Source of the DNA: an uncultured Clostridia bacterium | Lineage (GTDB): Bacteria > Bacillota > Clostridia > Christensenellales > Borkfalkiaceae | Assembly (NCBI GenBank): GCA_937912025.1 | Contig: CALDOZ010000046.1 | Coordinates: 1 to 27,785, forward strand | Length of the DNA: 27,785 nucleotides | Direction of reading: 5' to 3' | In this document: in pieces, positions 21,479 to 27,785 of the stretch | Numbering within the stretch: position 1 is the first letter of the stretch | Layout of the letters: the number at the start of each line of letters is the position of its first letter | Position numbers and translations under genes: made by a program | Notes under the pieces: generated by a model | Told to the model about the DNA's origin: nothing | Seen by the model: only the letters and a program-made list of their open reading frames with translations | Databases searched by the model: none

Positions 21479-22456
21479 ATGTTACCATATATAAATTTAG
21501 GTTTTATAAAAATATCGTCGTATACGTTTATGATTGCTTTGGGCGTAATTGCTTTTGTAATCACGGCGTATATAATACTAAAAAAAATTGCAAAAAAAGA
21601 CTTTAATACAATATATCAAACGCTATTTATATCACTAATTTCACTTGTGGTTATGTATTTTAGCGCGGGATTTTTCGACGCGTTATTCCACTCTATAAAA
21701 GAAGGTAAATTTGTAATGAGTGGTATTACTTGGGAAGGCGGTGTGATTGGCGGATTTACTGCGTTTTTGATATTGTCGCATATATTCATTAAAAGCGAGC
21801 GCGGGAAAGAAATAGAACTTTTTTCGTATATAATTCCGGGCATTGTTCTTGCGCACGCGTTTGGTAGAGTTGGTTGCTTTATGGCAGGTTGTTGCTTTGG
21901 CACTATTACCGAAGGGCCGTTTGGCGTCGTTTTTCCAACGGATAGTTACGTCGCTAAGGTATACCCAAACACTTTAACGGGCGAGGGTAGTTTTCCAGTC
22001 GTTCCAACTCAACTTTTTGAAGTGGCGTTTGAACTTATACTATTTGCAGTAATGCTTGTGTTTAATAAAAAACTTATAAAGTACAACCTTTCAATTTACT
22101 TAGTTTTTTACGGTATTTTCCGATTTATTTTAGAATTTTGGCGTGGAGACGATAGGGGAGCAACGGGTTTTTATTTATCGCCGTCGCAGTTTATGAGTAT
22201 TGTGCTTTTAGTTGTTGGCGTACTTATATTTTTACTGCAAAAAGGAATTGTTTTCAAAAAACTTCGCTTAAAATTAGACTCTTGGAGCGAGAATGCAAAA
22301 AACGGCGTTTATAACGTAAATAAGAATGCGTTATCATCTGAAAAAGAAGAAGTTTTTATAGAAATAGAAAAATTATACAACCTTAAACTTTCAGGGGCTA
22401 TAACCGAAGAAGAATACAACTCTAAAAAAACTCAACTTCTTTCTAAAATCGAATAA
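21479..22456 (+). CDS. lgt: Prolipoprotein diacylglyceryl transferase with C-terminal SHOCT-like tail
   Basis: Membrane enzyme that moves diacylglycerol from phosphatidylglycerol to the lipobox cysteine of prolipoproteins. The 325-residue protein has about seven membrane segments, WEGGVIGGF near residue 85, and the signature HAFGRVGCFMAGCCFG. In E. coli the matching motif is HxxGRIGNFxNxE; the CxxGCC form here is a variant of the family. FRFILEFWRGD is the conserved C-terminal arginine/glutamate block. Residues about 285-325 (IEKLYNLKLSGAITEEEYNS) form a SHOCT-like short helical domain after a linker, not part of standard Lgt. It is translated with the Cys-rich lipoprotein upstream (1-base gap). 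Confidence 0.87.
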   Translation: MLPYINLGFIKISSYTFMIALGVIAFVITAYIILKKIAKKDFNTIYQTLFISLISLVVMYFSAGFFDALFHSIKEGKFVMSGITWEGGVIGGFTAFLILSHIFIKSERGKEIELFSYIIPGIVLAHAFGRVGCFMAGCCFGTITEGPFGVVFPTDSYVAKVYPNTLTGEGSFPVVPTQLFEVAFELILFAVMLVFNKKLIKYNLSIYLVFYGIFRFILEFWRGDDRGATGFYLSPSQFMSIVLLVVGVLIFLLQKGIVFKKLRLKLDSWSENAKNGVYNVNKNALSSEKEEVFIEIEKLYNLKLSGAITEEEYNSKKTQLLSKIE

Positions 22457-22468
22457 AAACAAATTAAA

Positions 22469-22482
22469 TCCATAATTATGGA
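22469..22482. repeat. 14-bp perfect palindrome after lgt
   Basis: TCCATAATTATGGA is self-complementary and is followed by CGTTTTATTATTTTTT, so it could act as a weak first terminator for lgt, 13 bases after the stop codon. A stronger hairpin follows at 22561. Confidence 0.45.
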
Positions 22483-22560
22483 CGTTTTATTATTTTTTGG
22501 AATTTGCAAAAATAATACAATCAATATTATATAAATAAACGAGTTTATTAAAACTACTAA

Positions 22561-22589
22561 CGCCCGTCACGAAACGTGACGGGCGCTTT
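22561..22589. terminator. GC-rich terminator between lgt and the GH127 gene
   Basis: CGCCCGTCACG (22561-22571) and CGTGACGGGCG (22575-22585) pair fully around AAA, followed by CTTTT. It is placed between converging genes and is the most GC-rich stem in the window. Confidence 0.88.
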
Positions 22590-22601
22590 TAAATAAATTG
22601 T

Positions 22602-24416
22602 TTATTCTTCAATAAGAGGCATTTCGGTTATTCTTAATTTTGTGCAACCGTAAGGGTATAACAATTTTTCTTCTTCAACTGAAATAGGGCTAACGCTTTT
22701 AGGAGTTTTAGCGCAAACGGTGTCATGCCCGTCTGCATAGCCCCAACAAATCTTTTTCATTTTTGCTTTTAAAATTATAGGTGGTTGCGCTGATGAGAAC
22801 GGACAATCACTTACGTTTCTTTCTTCAACTTCAAACTCAAGGTCAGATAACCCGTAGTTCCAGTCGGACTTGCCAACGTACTCGTAGTCGCAGTACGGAA
22901 ATTTTCTTTCAACGCCGTCTTTAACGTATTCGTACGGTATTTTTTGATATTCAATGGGCAATGCAAAAATTAACGAACCGCGCTTAATTGCTTTTAAATT
23001 GTTAGGGCGGTTTACAATTTCAACGTCAACGTCAAAATTAAGTAAAACTTCTAACGTTTGTCCTTTAGTTAGCGTGTAAGAAAGTGTTTTTTGATATACG
23101 GGTAAGCCGTTAGCGGTAGCGTATTTACATACTGACGGAATTCTTATTTCAAAAGTAAAATTATGTTTAGCAGTTACTTTATAGTTTGCAAAATTCCTAA
23201 ACGGGTAGTCGGAAACAACTTCAACGTTAGCGTAATCGCAATCAAGACTGCTAGGAATAGGCATAGTACTTATAATTGTATCGCCACTAATTGCAAAAGA
23301 TGAAAGGGCAAACTTAGGCCAGCCTTGAGAAAAGTTTGACGTACAACAGCCAAAGTTTGGTTCAAGGCCAAAAATATGCGCGTCGTTTGAGTTAGTTCCA
23401 AATATAGGATGACCTAATATTTTTTGACAACTAATTTGGTTGCTCATTTGGTCGTATTGATGCGCCCACATATCATCGCTAATAGTTGCTGAAAGTGCGT
23501 TAAAAGCAATAACTTCAAGTCTATCAAGCCACTTATAATCGCCTGTTTTTAAAAACAACCTTTCGTATGAATACATTTGTTCAACAACGGCGCAAAGTTC
23601 AGTTCCGCGTATTGGGCTAAGTCCGCCAAGATGTTCGTCGCCCGTGAAAAGTCCAACGGGAGTTCCGTTATAGTTATCAAGAACTTTAAGCAAGCGCTCG
23701 GCAACGTCGGTGTAAGGAAGATCTAAAAGTTTATGGCTAACCGCTTCGTATTTTAGCATCATTACAATGTTAACTATATGCGTTTCCATTAAAATTTTAT
23801 TTAAAGGGCGTTTCCAATACTTAATATTATCAACAAAATTAACGCCTTGCTCTTTTAAAATTTTTGATAACTCTTTAATCCATTCTTCTTGATAACGCTC
23901 GTACAAAAACTCAAGAGCAATAAAACTTTCGTACCAGCGGTGTTTTCCCCATCCAAATAAAGAAATTTTACCGCTTTTTAAAAGTTCGTAGTAGTTTTTC
24001 ATAAGTTTATATATTACGTTAGGTATACGCTCGTCGTTAGAACACTCGTAATATACCGTTAAAGTTTTAGATATAAGTTGCACCGCCCAAGTATCGTAAG
24101 TTGATATTTCTTCTTCATTGCAAGGACAAATCCACCCGTCAGCGCGTTGATTTTTAATTATAGCGTCAACGTATTTTTTAGCGCGGTTAATCATGTCTTG
24201 ATTTTTTAATAAATATGCAAGCGGAATAAACCCGTCAAGCCAATACGGAACTCTTTCCCAACCTTCACGGTCACCGCCAATCCAAGCGCTGTCTTTAACG
24301 TCAGGCCATACTTTATCAAGATTGCCAGACAACCCTTCCGCTTGAATTTCAAGTTGTCTTTTAATCCAACCAGTTGGAGATATTTCGTTACTTGTAAAAA
24401 AGTGCCAGTTTTTCAT
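22602..24416 (-). CDS. GH127-family glycosidase (beta-L-arabinofuranosidase-like, DUF1680)
   Basis: Predicted to release beta-linked L-arabinofuranose or a similar sugar. The 604-residue protein has an alpha/alpha-barrel followed by beta domains. The unusual zinc-cysteine active site of GH127 is visible: Glu273 and Cys275 in RGTELCAVVEQ and the pair Cys357-Cys358 in LEPNFGCCTSNFSQGWPKF, matching Glu338, Cys340, Cys417 and Cys418 of the bifidobacterial enzyme, where the first of the paired cysteines is the nucleophile. WAHQYDQMSNQ is also typical. No signal peptide, so it is intracellular. It is divergent from an AraC regulator, which probably controls it. Exact substrate unknown, since the family also includes GH146-like relatives. 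Confidence 0.87.
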   Translation of the reverse strand: MKNWHFFTSNEISPTGWIKRQLEIQAEGLSGNLDKVWPDVKDSAWIGGDREGWERVPYWLDGFIPLAYLLKNQDMINRAKKYVDAIIKNQRADGWICPCNEEEISTYDTWAVQLISKTLTVYYECSNDERIPNVIYKLMKNYYELLKSGKISLFGWGKHRWYESFIALEFLYERYQEEWIKELSKILKEQGVNFVDNIKYWKRPLNKILMETHIVNIVMMLKYEAVSHKLLDLPYTDVAERLLKVLDNYNGTPVGLFTGDEHLGGLSPIRGTELCAVVEQMYSYERLFLKTGDYKWLDRLEVIAFNALSATISDDMWAHQYDQMSNQISCQKILGHPIFGTNSNDAHIFGLEPNFGCCTSNFSQGWPKFALSSFAISGDTIISTMPIPSSLDCDYANVEVVSDYPFRNFANYKVTAKHNFTFEIRIPSVCKYATANGLPVYQKTLSYTLTKGQTLEVLLNFDVDVEIVNRPNNLKAIKRGSLIFALPIEYQKIPYEYVKDGVERKFPYCDYEYVGKSDWNYGLSDLEFEVEERNVSDCPFSSAQPPIILKAKMKKICWGYADGHDTVCAKTPKSVSPISVEEEKLLYPYGCTKLRITEMPLIEE

Positions 24417-24465
24417 AGTAAAACTCCTTTGTTTATAAGTTCATTATTGCACTTTTTTTGAGTGA

Positions 24466-24513
24466 AGTATATTCATTTATCAAAAAAAACATTGCAAATA
24501 TCACAATATTGTG
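24466..24513. promoter_or_regulatory. Divergent promoter and palindromic operator, GH127 / araC-type gene
   Basis: CACAATATTGTG (24502-24513) is a perfect 12-bp palindrome. Towards GH127 the minus strand has TATACT (24471-24466) with a TTGCAA 20 bases upstream, a spacing too long for an unaided promoter; towards the regulator there is TATATT (24468-24473) with TTGCAC 15 bases upstream. The two -10 regions overlap, so the directions may exclude each other. Off-consensus spacing fits an activator-dependent promoter. The palindrome as AraC-type or other operator is inference. Confidence 0.5.
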
Positions 24514-24535
24514 TTATTGTAAACGGGGAGATTTT

Positions 24536-25288
24536 ATGTTAAAACTAAATTTAAATCAAAAAATAGAATATAAAGAAGCGTCGCTAAGATATTTTAAACC
24601 TAACGAGCATCACGTTGCGCGCGTCAGCCCTTTCAACGTTTTATTACTAGTTTTTAGCGGAGTTCTTAGGTTTTCAGAAGACGGTGTAGAAAAAGAAGTT
24701 TACGCCGGAGAGTATTACGTTCAACAAATAGGCAAAGTTCAAAAGGGGCTTATTGCTAGTTCTTCGCCTAAGTATTTATACGTTCATTTTTACTGCGAGT
24801 GGACTGATAATGACGGAGGATTGCCTATTTACGGCAAGTTTGATTATCAAACGTTAAGACCATTAATGGAAAAACTCCATTTTTCTTGCTACAACAACGA
24901 AAGCTACGTTTTACAATGCTCGCTTTTTTATTCAATACTCACGCAATTAAACCCCAAAACGCAAGTTACCGTTGCCGAGCGTATATCTGAGTATTTAATT
25001 TCTAATTACGATAAACGCATTACGCTTGAAGACGTTGCAAATAAGTTTAATTTTAGTAAAAACCAAATTATAAATTTATTTAAAGCGCGTTTTAAAATTA
25101 CTCCGCTCGCGTATTTATCTATCGTTAGAGTAAAACAAGCAAAATTGCTACTTAAAAACTCCACTCATTTACTCGAAGAAATTGCTTTTGATTGTGGCTT
25201 TAACGATTATTCGCACTTTTATAAAACTTTTAAAAAAGTAACGGGTATTTCGCCAAGAGTATTTAAAAATAGTAAGAATTTTGAATAA
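24536..25288 (+). CDS. AraC-family transcriptional regulator
   Basis: DNA-binding sugar-response regulator. From ATG 24536 (250 residues) it has an N-terminal cupin-type sensing domain (about 10-130; VLLLVFSGVLRFSEDGVEKEV, AGEYYVQQIG) and a C-terminal double helix-turn-helix (about 150-248; ITLEDVANKFNFSKNQIINLFK, then LLEEIAFDCGFNDYSHFYKTFK, ending in the typical TGISPRVFKN). I chose this ATG because GGGGAG lies 6 bases upstream; a longer frame from 24458 lacks a ribosome site and adds atypical sequence. Divergent to GH127 and upstream of the DUF6259-type gene, it probably activates both in response to a sugar. Confidence 0.93.
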   Translation: MLKLNLNQKIEYKEASLRYFKPNEHHVARVSPFNVLLLVFSGVLRFSEDGVEKEVYAGEYYVQQIGKVQKGLIASSSPKYLYVHFYCEWTDNDGGLPIYGKFDYQTLRPLMEKLHFSCYNNESYVLQCSLFYSILTQLNPKTQVTVAERISEYLISNYDKRITLEDVANKFNFSKNQIINLFKARFKITPLAYLSIVRVKQAKLLLKNSTHLLEEIAFDCGFNDYSHFYKTFKKVTGISPRVFKNSKNFE

Positions 25289-25292
25289 CGTA

Positions 25293-25355
25293 TTGTAATA
25301 AAAAAATAAATGTGCTAAAATGAAATAGTAAATTTAAAAATTGTTATACAATTTT
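25293..25355 (+). promoter_or_regulatory. Promoter and inverted repeat before the DUF6259-type gene
   Basis: TTGTAA (25293-25298), 17 bases, TAAAAT (25316-25321) is a good sigma-A promoter immediately after the AraC-type gene. Between it and the AAGGAGAG ribosome site lies AAAATTG-TTATA-CAATTTT (25337-25355), a perfect 7-bp inverted repeat over the early leader, a position suited to a repressor. Confidence 0.62.
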
Positions 25356-25368
25356 ACAAGGAGAGAAT

Positions 25369-27501
25369 ATGATTACTTTAACTAAAAATGCAATAACTCT
25401 TGTATATGACGATGAAAACGGTTACGTTAAATCACTCAAGTATGAAGATAAAGAATACATCGGTGCTGTTACCCCATTATTTACTTTATCACTTCTTAGC
25501 GAAAACGGCAAACAAACGCGTACGTCAATTTTCGATTACGTTCACGTTAAAACTCAAAAGACTTCAAACGGTTTTTCGTGTTTGTATCAAAATTGCCAAC
25601 TTTTCGCGGAAATTTTTGTTGAAATTACTGACGGAATTGAATGGAAAATACGTTTAAGCAAGCCTGAAAATTTCGTTTATGAATTTGTAAACTATCCGTA
25701 TATAACAACTCCAAACGACCTTAGAGATAACGGCGGTAATTCTAAAATTTTATGGGGCTTTAACGAAGGCGTTTTAATTGATAATATGGCTATGAAAGAA
25801 AATAGCTGGGATTGTTTCGAGCCAACGTACCCGTCAAAAGGCATAGCGGCACTTTTCCCTGCAATAGTTGAAACTCAATTTATGGCGTATTATAACGATG
25901 TTTCAGGTATGTATTTTGCTACGCACGATAATACAAACTCTCTTAAAGGCGTTAACTTTTTAACTGATAACGGCGGTATTAAGTTTGAGTTTAGACATTT
26001 TACCGGTTGCGATTTTAACGAAGAATATTATTCTCCTTATCCAACCGTTATAAAATTCTTTAAAGGCGATTGGCGCGATGCGTGTGAAATTTATAAAACT
26101 TGGTTTAAAAATAATAGTGCTACCGACTTTATTAAGATTGAAGACAATAAAAATCTTCCTAAATGGTATGGTGAGTCGCCAGTAATTATCACTTATCCCG
26201 TTAGAGGCGTGCACGATACAGACGTAATGACTCCAAACGCGCATTTCCCATATATCAATATAATGCCAGACGTAGAAAAATACGAAAAGCTTTTCGGTAG
26301 TAAAATAATGGTGCTTTTAATGCATTGGGAAGGAACGGCGCCTTGGGCTCCGCCTATCGTATGGCCACCGTACGGCGGTGAAGAAAAACTTAAAGAACTT
26401 ATTGACGAACTTCATAAGCGTGGCGACGTTTTAGGCGTTTATTGTAGTGGTCTTGGTTGGACTATTCAAAGTCATACCGACGATATATACAACACTCTTG
26501 AAAAATTTGAAAAAGAAAATCTTAAAGAAGAAATGTGTTTATCGCCAGAGCAAGACTTGCCGTATTCTAATATTTGTAGAGCGCAAAGAAGCGGTTACGA
26601 CTTATGTCCAACGCGTGATTTTACTATAAACGTTATAAAAGAGCAAGTTGAGTTAATGGCAGGCGCTGGCATCGACTATATTCAACTTATGGACCAAAAC
26701 CACGGCGGAACGTCATATTTCTGTTATTCTAAAAAGCATAATCACCCACCTGTTCCGGGTAAGTGGCAAGTGGACGCGGTTAAAAAATTACTGAGAAAAG
26801 CCAGCGAAAACACCAATAAAGTGTTGTTTGGATGCGAGTCTGCCGCCGCTGAAAGTTACATTCCTGAATTGTTATTTAGCGATAACCGTTTCATTTTAAA
26901 CTATCGTATTGGTTCGCCTGTTCCAGCGTACGCGTATATTTATCACGAGTATTTAAATAACTTTATGGGCAACCAAGTTTGCGCAAACGCGTTTATCGAT
27001 AGATTAAAAACTCCGCTTTGCTTAGCAGAACGTGTAGCGTACTCGTTTGTTGCGGGCGATATGCTTACGGCAGTTTTAACCGTTGACGGTAAAATAGATT
27101 GGTCTTGGGGCAAGGCTAAAAAGGATATTTTGCCCGACCAAACTCATATTTGTAGCCTCATTAAAAATCTTAACTATTGGCGTCAAACTAAGCCTGAATT
27201 TTTACATACGGGTAGCATGGTAAAACCTATTAAAGTTGATTGTGAAATTTTAAAATTCGAGCCTCTTGATAGAGATGAAGTTTTCCTTGTTCCAGCCGTT
27301 CATACAAGCGCGTTTACGTCTAATGACGGTAAGTTTGGTCAAGTTATGGCAAACTATACGTTTGACGAGCAAACTGTAACTGTTGACGTTGAGGGCGACG
27401 GTTACGTTTTAGTAGGATATGATTTTACTAAGCCGTTAGTTAATGGTAAAAACGTTATTAAAATTCCAAGCGCAAGCGCGTATATGATTGAAAAAAATTA
27501 A
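25369..27501 (+). CDS. DUF6259-type putative glycoside hydrolase
   Basis: A 710-residue protein with an N-terminal beta-sandwich (about 1-240: ITLTKNAITLVYDDENGYV, GIEWKIRLSKPENFVYEF), a TIM-barrel-like middle (about 270-600: SPVIITYPVRGVHDTD, VLLMHWEGTAPWAPP, GVYCSGLGWTIQSH, AGIDYIQLMDQNHGGTSYF, VLFGCESAAAESYIPEL) and a short C-terminal beta domain. This fits DUF6259 proteins, which occur in polysaccharide-use loci and are believed to be glycosidases. The barrel strands ending in Asp (YIQLMD) and Glu (FGCES) are candidate catalytic residues by position only. No signal peptide. Own promoter, strong ribosome site (AAGGAGAG) and terminator. The link with GH127 and the AraC-type regulator suggests one glycan pathway. 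Confidence 0.68.
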   Translation: MITLTKNAITLVYDDENGYVKSLKYEDKEYIGAVTPLFTLSLLSENGKQTRTSIFDYVHVKTQKTSNGFSCLYQNCQLFAEIFVEITDGIEWKIRLSKPENFVYEFVNYPYITTPNDLRDNGGNSKILWGFNEGVLIDNMAMKENSWDCFEPTYPSKGIAALFPAIVETQFMAYYNDVSGMYFATHDNTNSLKGVNFLTDNGGIKFEFRHFTGCDFNEEYYSPYPTVIKFFKGDWRDACEIYKTWFKNNSATDFIKIEDNKNLPKWYGESPVIITYPVRGVHDTDVMTPNAHFPYINIMPDVEKYEKLFGSKIMVLLMHWEGTAPWAPPIVWPPYGGEEKLKELIDELHKRGDVLGVYCSGLGWTIQSHTDDIYNTLEKFEKENLKEEMCLSPEQDLPYSNICRAQRSGYDLCPTRDFTINVIKEQVELMAGAGIDYIQLMDQNHGGTSYFCYSKKHNHPPVPGKWQVDAVKKLLRKASENTNKVLFGCESAAAESYIPELLFSDNRFILNYRIGSPVPAYAYIYHEYLNNFMGNQVCANAFIDRLKTPLCLAERVAYSFVAGDMLTAVLTVDGKIDWSWGKAKKDILPDQTHICSLIKNLNYWRQTKPEFLHTGSMVKPIKVDCEILKFEPLDRDEVFLVPAVHTSAFTSNDGKFGQVMANYTFDEQTVTVDVEGDGYVLVGYDFTKPLVNGKNVIKIPSASAYMIEKN

Positions 27502-27525
27502 AAGGCATACTATAATAATGCAGTA

Positions 27526-27556
27526 GAAAACCGCATAAATAAATTATGCGGTTTTC
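27526..27556 (+). terminator. Terminator after the DUF6259-type gene
   Basis: GAAAACCGCATAA (27526-27538) pairs perfectly with TTATGCGGTTTTC (27544-27556) around a 5-base loop. The symmetrical A/T tails allow use in both directions. Confidence 0.85.
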
Positions 27557-27578
27557 GTTGTATTAGACTATAAAATCA

Positions 27579-27607
27579 TTGTAAAAAATAAATAATTGTG
27601 TTATAAT
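27579..27607 (+). promoter_or_regulatory. Sigma-A promoter of tRNA-Leu
   Basis: TTGTAA (27579-27584), 17 bases, TATAAT (27602-27607), with the tRNA beginning 13 bases later. The -10 is perfect. Confidence 0.85.
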
Positions 27608-27620
27608 AACGTAGATTTAT

Positions 27621-27702
27621 GCGGATATGGCGGAATGGCAGACGCGTTGGACTTAGAATCCAATGGGCGACCGTGCAGGTTCAAGTCCTGTTATCCGCAC
27701 CA
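27621..27702 (+). tRNA. tRNA-Leu (anticodon UAG)
   Basis: The acceptor stem GCGGATA (27621-27627) pairs with TATCCGC (27692-27698), followed by discriminator A and an encoded CCA. The anticodon arm TTGGA-CTTAGAA-TCCAA puts TAG at positions 34-36, which reads CUN leucine codons. A long variable arm (GGGCGACC), typical of class II tRNAs, precedes the T arm GCAGG-TTCAAGT-CCTGT. It has its own promoter and terminator and is a single-gene unit. Confidence 0.96.
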
Positions 27703-27709
27703 AATAAAA

Positions 27710-27737
27710 AAGCAAGCCTTTGTGGCTTGTTTTTTTA
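27710..27737 (+). terminator. Terminator of tRNA-Leu
   Basis: AAGCAAGCC (27710-27718) pairs with GGCTTGTTT (27724-27732), one G-U included, and is followed by more T residues. Confidence 0.88.
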
Positions 27738-27756
27738 TTTACTGAACGCGTAAACG

Positions 27757-27769
27757 TAACAGGACTTGA
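27757..27769 (-). repeat. Inverted 13-bp copy of the tRNA-Leu T-arm segment
   Basis: TAACAGGACTTGA is the exact reverse complement of 27681-27693 in the tRNA (TCAAGTCCTGTTA). It lies 55 bases beyond the tRNA end, just before the window edge. It may be a recombination scar, part of an att-like site, or chance; the flanking sequence beyond 27785 is needed. The last ~45 bases show no complete gene. Confidence 0.5.
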
Positions 27770-27785
27770 TTGGGGGAGCAAATTG

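Noticed and set aside
24458..24535. Longer AraC-type protein beginning at 24458
   Set aside because: It would overlap the promoter region, lacks a Shine-Dalgarno and adds residues not typical of the family; ATG 24536 has GGGGAG upstream.

Overview
This window looks like low-GC Bacillota, most likely an uncultured anaerobic Clostridia. The grounds are AT-rich intergenic DNA, strong Shine-Dalgarno sites, a SpoIVFA/SpoIVFB-like sporulation pair, the clostridial cluster of TIGR03960-type radical SAM protein, DUF2344 protein and RNase G, and a GlpABC-like glycerol-3-phosphate oxidation operon of the Firmicutes type. Genus and species cannot be read from this sequence.

Layout. 1-1.9 kb: birA-bioY behind a BirA-type operator that runs up to the birA start, then a decayed XRE-type repressor. 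2-3.7 kb (minus): degV and a hemolysin III/PAQR protein with an extra N-terminal coiled coil. 3.9-5.9 kb: two overlapping tiny genes (minus) divergent from the spoIVFA-spoIVFB pair; both directions have sporulation-like promoter candidates. 5.9-9.8 kb: radical SAM protein, DUF2344 protein, RNase G. 9.9-12.4 kb: an accessory islet bounded by terminators, with a strong promoter, a highly structured RNA region ending in a UUCG-loop terminator, an EcoRI-family adenine methyltransferase and a DUF262-HNH protein. 12.5-17.4 kb (minus): a five-gene operon of GlpA-like oxidoreductase, FAD/NAD oxidoreductase, DUF1667, NagD-type phosphatase and sn-glycerol-1-phosphate dehydrogenase. 17.7-20.7 kb: a phosphomannomutase-like HAD phosphatase (minus), a GH20-like glycosidase (plus) and methylglyoxal synthase (minus). 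20.8-22.5 kb: a Cys-rich lipoprotein followed at once by an Lgt with a C-terminal SHOCT-like tail. 22.6-27.5 kb: a GH127 glycosidase divergent from an AraC regulator, then a DUF6259-type glycosidase-like protein. 27.6 kb: tRNA-Leu(UAG).

How the parts fit. The triose/glycerol-phosphate enzymes (G3P oxidation, G1P dehydrogenase, phosphatase, methylglyoxal synthase) all meet at dihydroxyacetone phosphate. The glycosidases and the AraC regulator point to use of plant or host glycans. The methyltransferase/DUF262-HNH pair is a plausible restriction or defence module. The structured RNA in its leader is the best candidate here for something undescribed.
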